From assembly GCF_024810105.1 (NCBI RefSeq), contig NZ_JANUDX010000003.1, forward strand, positions 310,001 to 374,000: a stretch of DNA of 64,000 bases, read 5' to 3'. Positions 19,133 to 30,654 of the stretch are shown here, piece by piece; the stretch's first letter is position 1; every line of letters starts with the position of its first letter. A program made the translations under genes and the position numbers. Origin of the DNA: Stenotrophomonas sp. BIGb0135 (lineage in GTDB: Bacteria; Pseudomonadota; Gammaproteobacteria; Xanthomonadales; Xanthomonadaceae). Under the pieces are notes generated by a model that had not been told where the DNA came from, did no database searches, and saw only the letters and a list, made by a program, of their open reading frames with translations.

Positions 19133-20323
19133 CTATAGCGTGTCGGCGGGTACCCGCACCGCGCCTTCCATCAAGACGCGTGCACTGCGGCTCATGATGG
19201 CCTTGGTGACCGTCCACTGACCGTCAACGAGGCGCGCTTCGGCGCCCACCCGCAGCGTGCCGGAGGGATGCCCGAAGGTGACCGCCTCGCGCGCGCCACC
19301 GCCCGCGGCCAGGTTGACCAGCGTGCCCGGGATCGCCGCCGCCGTGCCGATCGCCACCGCCGCCGTGCCCATCATCGCGTGGTGCAGCTTGCCCATCGAC
19401 AGCGCGCGGGCGTGCAGGTCGATCGCGCTGGCGGCAATCTGCTTGCCGCTGGAGGACACGTAGTCCTGGGCCGGGGCGACGAAGGCCACTTTGGGCGTGT
19501 GCTGGCGGGTGGCGGCCTGGTCGATGCTGTCGATCAGGCCCATGCGCACCGCGCCGTGCGCGCGGATCGCTTCGAAGCGGGCCAGCGCGGCCTTGTCCTC
19601 GTTGATCGCCGGCTGCAGCTCGGTACCGGTGTAGCCCAGGTCGGCGGCGTTGAGGAAGATGGTGGGAATGCCGGCGGTGATCATCGTCACCGGGAAGCTG
19701 CCCACGCCGGGCACGTCCAGGGTGTCCACCAGGTTGCCGGTGGGGAACATCGACCCGCCATCGCCTTCGCCATCGTCGGAGGGATCGAGGAACTCCAGCT
19801 GGATCTCCGCGGCCGGGAAAGTCACCCCGTCCAGCTCGAAATCACCGCTTTCTTGCACCTGGCCATCCACGATCGGCACGTGCGCCAGAATGGTCTTGCC
19901 GATGTTGGCCTGCCAGATGCGTACCGTGCAGGTGCCGTTGTGCGGGATGCGCGCCGGGTCGATGAACCCGTTGCTGATCGCGAACGGGCCGACCGCGGTG
20001 CTGAGGTTGCCGCAGTTGCCGCTCCAGTCCACGAACGCGGTCTCGATCGCGACCTGGCCGTACAGGTAGTCCACGTCATGCGCCGGCACCGACGCGGCGG
20101 CGATGATGACGCACTTGCTGGTGCTGGAGGTGGCCCCGCCCATGCCGTCGGTGTGCTTGGCATACGGGTCCGGCGAGCCGATCACGCGCATCAGCAGGGC
20201 ATCGCGCGCCGGGCCGGGCACCTGCGCAGCGGCAGGCAGGTCGGTCAGCCTGAAGAAGACACCTTTGCTGGTGCCCCCGCGCAGGTAGGTGGCGGGGATG
20301 CGGAGCTGGGGGAGAAACGCCAT
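19133..20323 (-). CDS. prpF: 2-methylaconitate cis-trans isomerase PrpF
   Basis: This 396-residue protein has the diaminopimelate-epimerase-like fold. PrpF isomerises 2-methyl-trans-aconitate made by AcnD to the cis form that aconitase can use. The conserved start PATYLRGGTSKGVFF and the segment GGATSSTSKCVII (around residue 65, with the catalytic-type Lys/Cys region) are present, as is WSGNCGNLSTAVGPFAI near residue 105. It lies between acnD (56 nt upstream) and prpD (18 nt downstream) on the same strand. Confidence 0.96.
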   Translation of the reverse strand: MAFLPQLRIPATYLRGGTSKGVFFRLTDLPAAAQVPGPARDALLMRVIGSPDPYAKHTDGMGGATSSTSKCVIIAAASVPAHDVDYLYGQVAIETAFVDWSGNCGNLSTAVGPFAISNGFIDPARIPHNGTCTVRIWQANIGKTILAHVPIVDGQVQESGDFELDGVTFPAAEIQLEFLDPSDDGEGDGGSMFPTGNLVDTLDVPGVGSFPVTMITAGIPTIFLNAADLGYTGTELQPAINEDKAALARFEAIRAHGAVRMGLIDSIDQAATRQHTPKVAFVAPAQDYVSSSGKQIAASAIDLHARALSMGKLHHAMMGTAAVAIGTAAAIPGTLVNLAAGGGAREAVTFGHPSGTLRVGAEARLVDGQWTVTKAIMSRSARVLMEGAVRVPADTL

Positions 20324-20342
20324 GTCGAAGTCCTGATGGAAA

Positions 20343-20364
20343 GACGGCCCGTCGCCGGGCCGTC
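20343..20364 (-). terminator. Stem-loop between acnD and prpF
   Basis: An 8-bp stem (GACGGCCC/GGGCCGTC) with a 6-nt loop is followed on the minus strand by TTTCC. The T-run is short, so partial attenuation or mRNA processing within the operon is more likely than full termination. Confidence 0.4.
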
Positions 20365-20379
20365 GCGATGCGGAGGGAA

Positions 20380-22995
20380 TCAGGCGACCTGCGCCGATTC
20401 CAGGAAGTCCTGGGCGAACCGCTGCAGCACGCCGCCCGCCTCGTAGATGGAGACCTCTTCAGCGGTATCCAGACGGCAGGTGACCGGCACCCGCAGTTGT
20501 TCCCCGTTGCGGCGATGGATGACCAGGGTCAGCTCGGCGCGCGGCACGCGCTCGCCCAGCACGTCGAAGGTTTCGGTACCGTCGATGCCCAGGGTCTTGC
20601 GGTTGACGCCTTCCTTGAACTCCAGCGGCAACACGCCCATGCCGATCAGGTTGGTGCGGTGGATGCGCTCGAAGCCTTCGGCCGCGATCGCCTCCACGCC
20701 GGCCAGGCGCACGCCCTTGGCGGCCCAGTCGCGCGAACTGCCCTGGCCGTAGTCGGCACCGGCGATGATGATCAGCGGCTGCTTGCGCTCCATGTAGGTT
20801 TCGATCGCTTCCCACATGCGGGTGACCTCGCCTTCCGGCTCCACGCGCGCCAGCGACCCCTGCTTGACCTGGCCATCGACCACGGCCATCTCGTTGATCA
20901 GCTTCGGGTTGGCAAACGTCGCCCGCTGCGCGGTGAGGTGGTCGCCACGGTGGGTCGCGTAGGAATTGAAGTCTTCCTCGGGCAGGCCCATCTTCGCCAG
21001 GTATTCGCCGGCCGCGCTGCTGGCCATGATCGCGTTGGACGGCGACAGGTGGTCGGTGGTGATGTTGTCGCCGAGCACCGCCAGCGGGCGCATGCCGGTC
21101 AGGCTGCGGGCACCGGCCAGCGCACCTTCCCAATACGGCGGGCGGCGGATGTAGGTGCTCTGCGGGCGCCAGGCGTACAGCGGGCTGATCGGTGCACCGT
21201 GTTCCACCTTGAAGGTGAACATCGGGTCGTAGACCTTGCGGAACTGCTCCGGCTTGACGCAGGCCTTGACCACTGCATCGATCTCGGCGTCGCTCGGCCA
21301 CAGGTCCTTCAGCGTGATCGGGTGGCCGTCGGCGTCGTGGCCGAGCGCATCCTTCTCGATGTCGAAGCGCACGGTGCCGGCGATCGCGTAGGCCACCACC
21401 AGCGGCGGCGAGGCCAGGAACGCCTGCTTGGCGTACGGGTGGATGCGGCCGTCGAAGTTGCGGTTGCCCGAGAGAACGGCGGTGGCATACAGGTCGCGGT
21501 CGATCACTTCCTGCTGGATCTTCGGGTCCAGCGCGCCGCTCATGCCGTTGCAGGTGGTGCAGGCGAAGGCGACGATGCCAAAGCCCATCTGCTCCAGTTC
21601 GGTCAGCAGGCCGGCTTCTTCCAGATACAGCTGCACCGCCTTGGAACCGGGCGCCAGCGAACTCTTCACCCACGGCTTGCGGGTCAGGCCGGCGCGGTTG
21701 GCGTTGCGCGCCAGCAAGGCGGCGGAGATCACGTTGCGCGGGTTGCTGGTGTTGGTGCAGCTGGTGATCGCGGCGATGATCACCGCGCCGTCGGGCATCA
21801 GGCCATCGGCCTGTTCCAGCTTGCCCGAGGCGAGCTTGCCTTCGTCGGCGATGCCGCGGGCGGCCAGGTCGGTGGTCGCCACGCGCTTGTGCGGGTTGGA
21901 CGGGCCGGCCATGTTGCGCACCACGGTGGACAGGTCGAACTGCAGCACGCGCTCGTACTGCGCGGTGACCAGATCGTCGGCCCACAGGCCGGTGGCCTTG
22001 GCGTAGGTTTCCACCAGGGCAACCTGCGCGTCTTCGCGGCCGGTCAGGCGCAGGTAGTCCAGGGTCTGCTGGTCGATGTAGAACATCGCCGCGGTGGCGC
22101 CGAACTCCGGCGTCATGTTGGAGATGGTGGCGCGGTCGCCAATGGTCAGCGCATTGGCGCCCTCGCCGTAGAACTCGATCCATGCACCGACCACACGCTC
22201 CTTGCGCAGGAACTCGGTCAGCGCCAGCACCACGTCGGTGCAGGTGATGCCCGGCTGCGGGCGGCCGGTGAGTTCCACGCCGATGATGTCGGGCAGGCGC
22301 ATCCACGAGGCACGGCCGAGCATCACGCTCTCCGCTTCCAGGCCGCCCACGCCGATGGCGATGACACCCAGGGCGTCCACGTGCGGGGTATGGCTGTCCG
22401 TGCCCACGCAGGTATCGGGGAAGGCCACGCCATCGCGCACCTGCACCACCGGCGACATCTTCTCCAGGTTGATCTGGTGCATGATCCCGTTGCCCGGCGG
22501 AATCACGTCGACGTTCTTGAACGCCTTCTTGGTCCAGTTGATGAAGTGGAACCGGTCTTCATTGCGGCGGTCCTCGACGGCGCGGTTCTTCTCGAACGCC
22601 GCCTTGTCGAAGCCCGGGAATTCCACCGCCAGCGAGTGATCGACGATCAGCTGGGTCGGGACCACCGGATTGATCTGCGCCGGGTCACCGCCGGCATCGG
22701 CGATGGCGTCGCGCAGGCCGGCCAGATCGACCAGGGCGGTCTGGCCGAGAATGTCATGGCACACCACGCGTGCCGGGAACCACGGGAAATCCAGGTCCTG
22801 GCGGCGCTCGATCAGCTGGCGCAGCGAGGGCTCCAGCGTGGCCGGGTCGCAGCGGCGCACCAGGTTTTCGGCCAGCACGCGCGAGGTATACGGCAGCGTG
22901 GCATAGGCACCGGGCTGGAGGGCATCGACGGCGGCGCGGGTATCGAAATAGTCCAGCGACGTGCCGGGGAGGTTCTTGCGGTACTGAGTATTCAT
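20380..22995 (-). CDS. acnD: Fe/S-dependent 2-methylisocitrate dehydratase AcnD
   Basis: This 871-residue aconitase-family enzyme converts 2-methylcitrate to 2-methyl-trans-aconitate, replacing or supplementing PrpD. The [4Fe-4S] cysteines are seen in SCTNTSNPRNV (around residue 415) and ACTTCNGMSG (around 485). The substrate-binding motif GADYGQGSSRDWAAKGVRL lies near residue 745. The start is ATG 22995 (MNTQYRKNLPGT), as in AcnD proteins; the upstream extension to 23103 lacks similarity. The 139-nt gap to prpC contains a small GCACCCG/CGGGTGC hairpin. Partnership with prpF immediately downstream supports AcnD rather than AcnA. Confidence 0.96.
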   Translation of the reverse strand: MNTQYRKNLPGTSLDYFDTRAAVDALQPGAYATLPYTSRVLAENLVRRCDPATLEPSLRQLIERRQDLDFPWFPARVVCHDILGQTALVDLAGLRDAIADAGGDPAQINPVVPTQLIVDHSLAVEFPGFDKAAFEKNRAVEDRRNEDRFHFINWTKKAFKNVDVIPPGNGIMHQINLEKMSPVVQVRDGVAFPDTCVGTDSHTPHVDALGVIAIGVGGLEAESVMLGRASWMRLPDIIGVELTGRPQPGITCTDVVLALTEFLRKERVVGAWIEFYGEGANALTIGDRATISNMTPEFGATAAMFYIDQQTLDYLRLTGREDAQVALVETYAKATGLWADDLVTAQYERVLQFDLSTVVRNMAGPSNPHKRVATTDLAARGIADEGKLASGKLEQADGLMPDGAVIIAAITSCTNTSNPRNVISAALLARNANRAGLTRKPWVKSSLAPGSKAVQLYLEEAGLLTELEQMGFGIVAFACTTCNGMSGALDPKIQQEVIDRDLYATAVLSGNRNFDGRIHPYAKQAFLASPPLVVAYAIAGTVRFDIEKDALGHDADGHPITLKDLWPSDAEIDAVVKACVKPEQFRKVYDPMFTFKVEHGAPISPLYAWRPQSTYIRRPPYWEGALAGARSLTGMRPLAVLGDNITTDHLSPSNAIMASSAAGEYLAKMGLPEEDFNSYATHRGDHLTAQRATFANPKLINEMAVVDGQVKQGSLARVEPEGEVTRMWEAIETYMERKQPLIIIAGADYGQGSSRDWAAKGVRLAGVEAIAAEGFERIHRTNLIGMGVLPLEFKEGVNRKTLGIDGTETFDVLGERVPRAELTLVIHRRNGEQLRVPVTCRLDTAEEVSIYEAGGVLQRFAQDFLESAQVA

Positions 22996-23134
22996 GGCTG
23001 GCGATAGCTGCTTGTTGGCGGGCCGGGGCGTCGTGACACCGGCAAAGAAGGAGTAGCGACGCCGCAACGGAGCAGACCGGCATCGCGCCGGCCTGTTCCG
23101 CAAAGCACCCGCGAACGGGTGCGGTACGTCGGTC

Positions 23135-24292
23135 TTACCTGCGCTGGTCGATCGGCACGAAGGCCTGGTCTTCCGGACCGGTGTAGTTGGCGCTGGGGCG
23201 GATGATCTTGCCGTCGATGCGCTGTTCGATGATGTGCGCGCTCCAGCCGGAGGTGCGCGCGATGACGAACAGCGGGGTGAACATCGCCGTCGGCACGCCC
23301 ATCATGTGGTAGCTGACCGCGCTGAACCAGTCCAGGTTCGGGAACATCTTCTTGATGTCCCACATCACCGTTTCCAGGCGCTCGGCGATGTCGAACATCT
23401 TCACGTTCTGCTGCTCGGCCGACAGCTCGCGCGCCACTTCCTTGATCACGTTGTTGCGCGGATCGCTGACCGTATACACCGGATGGCCGAAGCCGATCAC
23501 CACTTCCTTGCGCTCGACGCGGGCCTTGATGTCGGCCTCGGCGTCATCGGGGCTGTCATAGCGCTTCTGCACTTCGAAGGCCACTTCATTGGCGCCACCG
23601 TGCTTGGGGCCACGCAGCGCGCCGATGCCGCCGGTGATGCAGCTGTACATGTCGCTGCCGGTGCCGGCGATGACGCGGCAGGCGAAGGTGGAGGCGTTGA
23701 ACTCGTGCTCGGCGTACAGGATCAGCGAGGTGTGCATCGCCTTCACCCACGAATCCTGCGGCTTTTCGCCATGCAGCAGGTGCAGGAAGTGGCCGCCGAT
23801 GGAGTCGTCGTCGGTTTCCACGTCGATGGCGCGGCCGTTGTGGCTCCAGTGGTACCAGTACAGCAGCATCGAGCCGAGGCAGGCCATCAGCTTGTCGGCG
23901 ATGTCGCGCGCGCCGGGGTGGTTGTGGTCGTCCTTCTCCGGCGACACGCAGCCGAGCACCGACACGCCGGTGCGCATCACGTCCATCGGGTGCGCCGACG
24001 GCGGCAGCTCTTCCAGCGCGGCCTTGACCGCGGCCGGGATGCCGCGCAGCGACTTCAGCTTGGCCTTGTAGGCCACCAGCTCGGCACGGGTGGGCAGCTT
24101 GCCATGCACCAGCAGGTGGGCGATCTCCTCGAACTCGCTGGTGTTGGCCAGGTCCAGGATGTCATAGCCGCGGTAGTGCAGGTCGTTGCCACTGCGGCCC
24201 ACCGTGCACAGCGCGGTGTTGCCCGCAGCGGTGCCGGACAGGGCGACGGATTTCTTCGGCTTGAAGCCGGGGGCGGTGGTTGCTTCGCTCAT
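23135..24292 (-). CDS. prpC: 2-methylcitrate synthase PrpC
   Basis: This 385-residue citrate synthase-family enzyme condenses propionyl-CoA and oxaloacetate to 2-methylcitrate. The catalytic region [14 protein letters not shown] and [16 protein letters not shown] (with His and downstream Asp) is intact. The N-terminal [20 protein letters not shown] and the length are typical of PrpC rather than GltA. The start is ATG 24292 with GGAGG 4 nt upstream. It lies 29 nt downstream of prpB in the same operon. Confidence 0.96.
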   Translation of the reverse strand: MSEATTAPGFKPKKSVALSGTAAGNTALCTVGRSGNDLHYRGYDILDLANTSEFEEIAHLLVHGKLPTRAELVAYKAKLKSLRGIPAAVKAALEELPPSAHPMDVMRTGVSVLGCVSPEKDDHNHPGARDIADKLMACLGSMLLYWYHWSHNGRAIDVETDDDSIGGHFLHLLHGEKPQDSWVKAMHTSLILYAEHEFNASTFACRVIAGTGSDMYSCITGGIGALRGPKHGGANEVAFEVQKRYDSPDDAEADIKARVERKEVVIGFGHPVYTVSDPRNNVIKEVARELSAEQQNVKMFDIAERLETVMWDIKKMFPNLDWFSAVSYHMMGVPTAMFTPLFVIARTSGWSAHIIEQRIDGKIIRPSANYTGPEDQAFVPIDQRR

Positions 24293-24321
24293 GATCCCTC
24301 CAGAAAACAAATGGTGCCGGG

Positions 24322-25212
24322 TTACTTCTTGGCGGCGAACAGCGCGTCGAGCTGCTGCTCGAAGGCGTGGTAGCCGATACGGTCGTACAGTTCTTCGCGC
24401 GTCTGCATCGCATCGACCACATTACGCTGGTGGCCGTCGCGGCGGATGGTCGCATACACGTTCTCGGCGGCCTTGTTGGCGGCGCGGAACGCAGACAGCG
24501 GGAACAGTTGGATGGCGACGCCGGCCGAGGCCAGTTCATCGCGGGTGAACAGCGGGGTCTTGCCGAACTCGGTGATGTTGGCCAACACCGGCACCTTCAC
24601 CGCGTCGACGAAGCGGCGATAGGTGGCCAGGTCATAGGCAGCCTCGGCGAAGATACCGTCGGCGCCGGCCTCCACGCAGGCGATGGCGCGCTCGATGGCC
24701 GCGTCCACCCCATCCACCTGGATGGCGTCGGTACGCGCGATCAGGAAGAAGTCCGGGTCGGTCTTGGCATCGGCGGCGGCCTTGACCCGGTCGACCATCT
24801 CGCCCTGGGTGACGATTTCCTTGCCGGGGCGGTGGCCACAGCGCTTGGCGCCGACCTGGTCCTCGATATGGCAGGCCGCCGCGCCGGCCTTGATCAACGA
24901 CTTCACGGTGCGCGCGATGTTGAACGCGCTCGGCCCGAAGCCGGTGTCGATGTCCACCATCAGCGGCAGGTCGCACACATCGGTGATGCGGCGCACGTCG
25001 ATCAATACGTCTTCCAGGGTGTTGATGCCCAGGTCCGGCAGGCCCAGCGAGCCGGCCGCGACGCCGCCGCCGGACAGGTAGATCGCCCGGTAGCCGGCGC
25101 GCTGGGCCAGCAGGGCGTGGTTGGCGTTGATCGCGCCGATCACCTGCAACGGCGATTCGGCAGCCAGGGCGGCGCGGAACCGGGCGCCAGCGGAGGAAAC
25201 AGGGGTGCTCAT
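24322..25212 (-). CDS. prpB: 2-methylisocitrate lyase PrpB
   Basis: This 296-residue enzyme, the same length as E. coli PrpB, splits 2-methylisocitrate into pyruvate and succinate. The catalytic loop [14 protein letters not shown] carries the essential Cys of the KRCGH motif near residue 123. Metal-binding [19 protein letters not shown] is near residue 85. The start is ATG 25212 ([13 protein letters not shown]); ATG 25224 is possible but less like the family. It is the first gene of the prp operon and has a consensus sigma-54 promoter 34-49 nt upstream. Confidence 0.97.
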   Translation of the reverse strand: MSTPVSSAGARFRAALAAESPLQVIGAINANHALLAQRAGYRAIYLSGGGVAAGSLGLPDLGINTLEDVLIDVRRITDVCDLPLMVDIDTGFGPSAFNIARTVKSLIKAGAAACHIEDQVGAKRCGHRPGKEIVTQGEMVDRVKAAADAKTDPDFFLIARTDAIQVDGVDAAIERAIACVEAGADGIFAEAAYDLATYRRFVDAVKVPVLANITEFGKTPLFTRDELASAGVAIQLFPLSAFRAANKAAENVYATIRRDGHQRNVVDAMQTREELYDRIGYHAFEQQLDALFAAKK

Positions 25213-25245
25213 GCGGCATTCCATCGTGGTTGACGGGGTGACAGG

Positions 25246-25261
25246 CGCAAGGGCCGTGCCA
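25246..25261 (-). promoter_or_regulatory. Sigma-54 promoter of the prp operon
   Basis: On the minus strand TGGCACGGCCCTTGCG has GG and GC separated by exactly 10 nt, the full -24/-12 consensus. Transcription would begin near 25235, about 23 nt before prpB. This agrees with control by the neighbouring sigma-54 activator PrpR. Confidence 0.92.
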
Positions 25262-25306
25262 GCTTGCAAGTGTCTGATTTCATTGCGACATCACCGTGAC
25301 CGCGGC

Positions 25307-25365
25307 GTTTCACCATGAAACATTGAAACATCTGTACCATGCTGCAACTGAAACATTGAAACATC
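25307..25365. promoter_or_regulatory. PrpR-type operator cluster between prpB and prpR
   Basis: Two identical 17-bp copies of TGAAACATTGAAACATC lie at 25316-25332 and 25349-25365 (33 bp apart), giving four TGAAACA half-sites in tandem. The first also forms a perfect inverted repeat, GTTTCA-CCA-TGAAAC, at 25307-25321. The cluster is about 70-130 bp upstream of the predicted prpB start of transcription, a normal enhancer distance. The second copy ends 3 nt before the prpR start codon, which would allow autorepression. That PrpR is the binding protein is inferred from position. Confidence 0.75.
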
Positions 25366-25368
25366 GCC

Positions 25369-26967
<1,599 letters not shown>

Positions 26968-27177
26968 CGCGCCGAGGGCGCTTCCCACGCCCATCGGCCG
27001 CTGCCCACCGCCACGTCCCACCCCGGCCGGAGGGCGCGCGCATGCCGCGCACCACCGCACGCAGGCTGACCATGCCGCGCTCGGCCTGCGGCGGCGGCCA
27101 GCGTGCCCCGCAGCACCGCGCGTCGCGATCGGCCAGGGGCTACCCAGATCCCGATGCCGTGCCCGGGCTGCCGGCGG

Positions 27178-27777
27178 TCAGGGGAACAGCAACCGCTTGG
27201 TCCATTGCCCGTCGGCATCGCGCTCATAGCACCAGCGCTCGTGCAGGCGGAACTGCGCGCCATACCAGAACTCGATCCGCTGCGGCACCACGCGCAACCC
27301 GCTCCAGCCGTCCGGGCGCGGCACCTCACGATCGGCGAAGCTGGCTTCGGCGGTGGCCACGCGCGCGTCGAATTCCTCGCGCGAGGCCAACGTCTTCGAT
27401 TGCAGCGAGGCCCACGCGCCGATCTGGCTCATGCGCGGCCGCGAGGCGAAGTAGGCATCGGCTTCGGCATCGGCCACCTGCTCGACGCTGCCTTCGATCC
27501 GCACCTGGATGCCCGCTTCCCGCAGGCTGCGCCACAGGAACAGCAGCGCCGCACGCGGATTGGTACGCAGCTCACGCCCCTTGTGGCTGTCCAGGTGGGT
27601 GTAGAAGACGAAGCCGCGTGCATCGAACGCCTTGAGCAGCACGGTGCGCGCCGAGGGCTGGCCGCTGTTGTCGGCGGTGGCGACGGTCATCGCATTGGGT
27701 TCGACTTCCGCGCTGTGCCGGGCCTCCTCGAACAGCGCGGCGAAGGTGGACAGTGCTTCGGTATACAGATCGGTCAT
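27178..27777 (-). CDS. pdxH: Pyridoxamine/pyridoxine 5'-phosphate oxidase
   Basis: This 199-residue FMN enzyme oxidises pyridoxine or pyridoxamine phosphate to pyridoxal phosphate, the last step of vitamin B6 synthesis. The family features are [23 protein letters not shown] split around residue 40, [13 protein letters not shown] near 65 and the C-terminal [16 protein letters not shown]. The start is ATG 27777 ([12 protein letters not shown]); the frame continues upstream without homology. It is divergent from the kinase gene, with only 41 bp between starts. The 210 bp between prpR and pdxH (26968-27177) hold no gene or clear site that I can see. Confidence 0.96.
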   Translation of the reverse strand: MTDLYTEALSTFAALFEEARHSAEVEPNAMTVATADNSGQPSARTVLLKAFDARGFVFYTHLDSHKGRELRTNPRAALLFLWRSLREAGIQVRIEGSVEQVADAEADAYFASRPRMSQIGAWASLQSKTLASREEFDARVATAEASFADREVPRPDGWSGLRVVPQRIEFWYGAQFRLHERWCYERDADGQWTKRLLFP

Positions 27778-27818
27778 GGTTGGTTTCTTGCCATTCGATT
27801 TGGGTTTATTGTCACCGC

Positions 27819-28646
27819 ATGCCTGCCACCGCGTACATGCCCCGCAACAAGGGATTTCCCGATGCACTGGTCGCCCAGGCACTGGACGAAGCGCTGGCGG
27901 CGGGCACGGGAGTGCCAGTATTGGCGATCAGCGGCCTGCAGGGCAGCGGCAAATCGACGCTGGCCGCGCAGGTGGTGGCCCTGGCCGGCCAACGCGGCCT
28001 GCGCGCGGCCACGCTGTCCATCGACGATTTCTACCTCACCCGCGCGCAGCGCCAGCGACTGGCACGGCAGGTGCACCCGTTGCTGCTTACCCGCGGCCCG
28101 CCCGGCACCCACGACCTGCCACTGGCGCACGCCACCCTGGCGGCGATCGCCGCGCGCCAGCCGGTGGCGTTGCCGCGCTTCGACAAACTGGCCGACGAAC
28201 GCGTAGCGCCGGCCGACTGGCCACGCGTGGACGCCGCGCTGGATCTGCTGGTGTTCGAAGGCTGGTTCCTGGGCACCCCGGCACAGGCCGAGGATGCGCT
28301 GGAACCGCCGTTGAACGCGCTCGAACGCGACGCCGACGCCGATGGGCGCTGGCGGCGCTGGTGCAACCAGGCCCTGGCCGAGGACTACCCCGCCCTGTGG
28401 CAGCGCTGCGACCGGCTGTGGTTCCTGCAACCGCCGGATTTCGCCGTCGTGCCGCGCTGGCGCTGGCAGCAGGAACAACACCTGCAGGCCGCCCAGCCCG
28501 AACGCAGCAGCATGAGCCGCGCCCAGCTGGAGCGGTTCGTGCAGTACTACGAGCGGGTGAGCCGCCAGGCGCTGCGCACCCTGCCGGCGCTGGCCGACCG
28601 GGTCATCGCACTGGATGACCAGCGACAGGTGCGGCCACTCAGCTGA
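27819..28646 (+). CDS. P-loop kinase, D-glycerate 3-kinase-like
   Basis: This 275-residue protein has Walker [10 protein letters not shown] near residue 40. Downstream come [31 protein letters not shown] and LVFEGWFLG. This arrangement is that of the phosphoribulokinase/uridine-kinase-like family that includes plant-type glycerate kinase (GLYK). The substrate is not certain; glycerate is the best guess. Start ATG 27819 is preferred, but ATG 27837 (MPRNKGF) cannot be excluded because neither has a good ribosome site. Its last 8 nt overlap the 3' end of the convergent dodecin gene. Confidence 0.75.
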   Translation: MPATAYMPRNKGFPDALVAQALDEALAAGTGVPVLAISGLQGSGKSTLAAQVVALAGQRGLRAATLSIDDFYLTRAQRQRLARQVHPLLLTRGPPGTHDLPLAHATLAAIAARQPVALPRFDKLADERVAPADWPRVDAALDLLVFEGWFLGTPAQAEDALEPPLNALERDADADGRWRRWCNQALAEDYPALWQRCDRLWFLQPPDFAVVPRWRWQQEQHLQAAQPERSSMSRAQLERFVQYYERVSRQALRTLPALADRVIALDDQRQVRPLS

Positions 28647-28842
28647 CCAGGAAGGTCACCCGCAGGTTCACCCGCCACTCGGTGATGTTGCCCTCGCCGT
28701 CGGTGACCACCTTGGTCTCGTTGATCCAGGCGCCCTGGATGCCCTTGACCGTCTCGGACACCTTCTTCAGGCCACTGCGTACCGCGTCTTCGACGCTGGT
28801 CTTGGAGGAGGCGTTGATCTCGATGATTTTGGCCACTGACAT
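28639..28842 (-). CDS. Dodecin, flavin-storage protein
   Basis: This 67-residue protein matches the dodecin family: [17 protein letters not shown] at the N-terminus, [13 protein letters not shown] in the middle with the Trp that stacks on flavin, and [11 protein letters not shown] at the C-terminus. Dodecins form hollow dodecamers that bind riboflavin, FMN or FAD dimers in the cytoplasm. The start is ATG 28842 ([12 protein letters not shown]). The gene is single and convergent with the kinase gene. Confidence 0.95.
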   Translation of the reverse strand: MSVAKIIEINASSKTSVEDAVRSGLKKVSETVKGIQGAWINETKVVTDGEGNITEWRVNLRVTFLVS

Positions 28843-28937
28843 GGACAGGCTCCGGTTGCGCGCGGGAGATTCCGCGCCATCCACCATGGGGGCCGGCGCG
28901 TAAAGGCCGCGGCACGGAGATGTTAGGATCGCGGGTA

Positions 28938-29480
28938 ATGAATCCCGCTCCGAACCTGATCCTGATCGGCCCGATGGGCGCCGGCAAAACCTGCATCGGG
29001 CGCCGCCTCGCCGAGCGCTTCACGCTGGACTTCGTCGATGCCGACCAGGCCATCGTCGATGCCGCCGGCGCCAGCATTCCCACGATCTTCGAGCACTCCG
29101 GCGAAGCCGGCTTCCGCCAGCACGAGCGGCAGGTGCTGCAGGCCGTGCTGGACGGGCGCAATCAGTTGGTCTCCACCGGCGGCGGGGCGGTGCTGGATGC
29201 CGGCAACCGCGCCACGATCGCGCGCCGCGGCTTCGTGGTCTACCTGCGGGTCAGCGTGGCCGCCCAGCTGGAGCGGCTGGCGCGCGACCGCACCCGGCCG
29301 CTGCTGCAGCGCCCGGACCGCGAACAGGTGCTGCACGAGATGGCGGCCCTGCGCGACCCGTTGTACCGCGAGCTGGCCGACCTGACCCTGGACACCGATC
29401 TTTACACCCCCGCCGACGCCACCGCGCAGCTGGTCCTGCGCCTGGCGGCGCAATGGCAGCGACAGGACACCTCCGCATGA
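28938..29480 (+). CDS. aroK: Shikimate kinase
   Basis: This 180-residue kinase phosphorylates shikimate on the route to chorismate. Walker A is [11 protein letters not shown] (residues 12-22). Substrate-binding [19 protein letters not shown] and the GGGAV loop are all recognisable. The start is ATG 28938 ([12 protein letters not shown]). A TAGGAT sequence at 28923-28928 could be a -10 element; if so the mRNA has a very short leader. The stop overlaps the aroB start by 4 nt, an aroK-aroB operon as in many proteobacteria. Confidence 0.97.
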   Translation: MNPAPNLILIGPMGAGKTCIGRRLAERFTLDFVDADQAIVDAAGASIPTIFEHSGEAGFRQHERQVLQAVLDGRNQLVSTGGGAVLDAGNRATIARRGFVVYLRVSVAAQLERLARDRTRPLLQRPDREQVLHEMAALRDPLYRELADLTLDTDLYTPADATAQLVLRLAAQWQRQDTSA

Positions 29481-30583
29481 CCTCCCCCCGCACCGTCGCC
29501 GTTGGCGGCGATACCCCCTACACCATCCACATCGGCCCGGGCCTGCTCGGCCAGGGCGCGCTGCTGGCCCAGCATGTGCGCGGCCGCCACGTGCTGGTGC
29601 TCAGCGATTCCTCGGTGGCCCCGCTGTACCTGGCCGGGGTGAAGTCGGCCCTGCTCGCTGCCCGCCCGGACCTGCGGATCGGCGAACTGGTGCTGCCCGC
29701 CGGCGAAGCCTCCAAGACCCTGGCCAACTTCGGCGCGGCGATCGCCGCGCTGGCGGCCCTCGGCGCCACCCGCGATGCCTGCGTGCTGGCCCTCGGCGGC
29801 GGTGTCGTCGGCGACCTGGCCGGCTTTGCGGCAGCGTGCTGGATGCGTGGGGTGGACTGCATACAGCTGCCCACCTCGCTGCTGGCGATGGTCGACTCCT
29901 CGGTGGGCGGCAAGACCGCGGTGGACATCCCCGAAGGCAAGAACCTGGTCGGCGCGTTCCATCCGCCGCGCGCGGTGATCGCCGATACCGCGGCATTGCG
30001 CACCCTGCCGCCCCGCGAACTGCGTGCCGGGCTGGCCGAGGTGATCAAGTACGGCGCCATCGGCGACCCGCTCTTCTTCCAGTGGCTGCAGGCCGAGCGT
30101 GCCGCGCTGCTGGCCGGCGATGACGCCGCGCTGGCCCAGGCGATCGCGCGCAGCTGCGAACACAAGGCCGACATCGTGGCCCGCGACCCGCTGGAGAAGG
30201 GCGAACGCGCCCTGCTCAACCTCGGCCATACCTTCGGCCATGCCATCGAGACCGAACAGGGCTACGGTGCGCCCGGCAACGACAACCTCAACCATGGCGA
30301 AGCGGTTGCCGTGGGCATGGTGCTGGCCGCGCGCCTGTCCGCCCAGCTGGGCATGAGCAGCGAGGCCGATACCGCGCAGCTGCGCGACCTGCTGCTGCAC
30401 TACGAACTGCCGGTGGCCATTCCCGCCGGCCTGGCCGCCGAGGCGCTGTTGGCGCGGATGCGGCTGGACAAGAAGAACGTCGCCGGGCGCCTGCGCCTGG
30501 TGTTGTGGCGTGGGATCGGCCACGCCGAAGTGGTCGGCGATGTCGACGAGGCCGACGTGCTGCGCGTGCTCGCCGCCGGCTGA
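29477..30583 (+). CDS. aroB: 3-dehydroquinate synthase
   Basis: This 368-residue NAD- and metal-dependent enzyme converts DAHP to 3-dehydroquinate, the second step of the shikimate pathway. NAD-binding [16 protein letters not shown] lies near residue 100. Active-site [10 protein letters not shown] and the metal site [11 protein letters not shown] near 255 are intact. The start is ATG 29477, overlapping aroK (ATGA). The enzyme acts with AroK in the cytoplasm. Confidence 0.98.
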   Translation: MTSPRTVAVGGDTPYTIHIGPGLLGQGALLAQHVRGRHVLVLSDSSVAPLYLAGVKSALLAARPDLRIGELVLPAGEASKTLANFGAAIAALAALGATRDACVLALGGGVVGDLAGFAAACWMRGVDCIQLPTSLLAMVDSSVGGKTAVDIPEGKNLVGAFHPPRAVIADTAALRTLPPRELRAGLAEVIKYGAIGDPLFFQWLQAERAALLAGDDAALAQAIARSCEHKADIVARDPLEKGERALLNLGHTFGHAIETEQGYGAPGNDNLNHGEAVAVGMVLAARLSAQLGMSSEADTAQLRDLLLHYELPVAIPAGLAAEALLARMRLDKKNVAGRLRLVLWRGIGHAEVVGDVDEADVLRVLAAG

Positions 30584-30642
30584 GCCTGCGACGTTCCGCC
30601 GCACCTGCCCCGTCGCTGACGGCCGCCTCCGGCGTTCACGGC

Positions 30643-30648
30643 TACAAT
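30643..30648 (+). promoter_or_regulatory. -10 element (TACAAT) for the WGR gene
   Basis: TACAAT at 30643-30648 ends 6 nt before the ATG at 30655. Initiation at normal distance would begin at or beside the A of the start codon, giving a leaderless mRNA. No strong -35 was found. Confidence 0.45.
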
Positions 30649-30654
30649 CGGGGC

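Noticed and set aside
16766-19138. 790-residue plus-strand open frame through the SMAG array and prpD, and several minus-strand frames in the array
   Set aside because: The protein repeats SMAG translations (AEHGSALPG, RAWLGSTR) and then runs antisense to prpD. No start signal or domain is seen.
26968-27177. Small gene between prpR and pdxH
   Set aside because: Frames here translate into Arg/Pro/Ala-rich sequence without ribosome site or recognisable domain.
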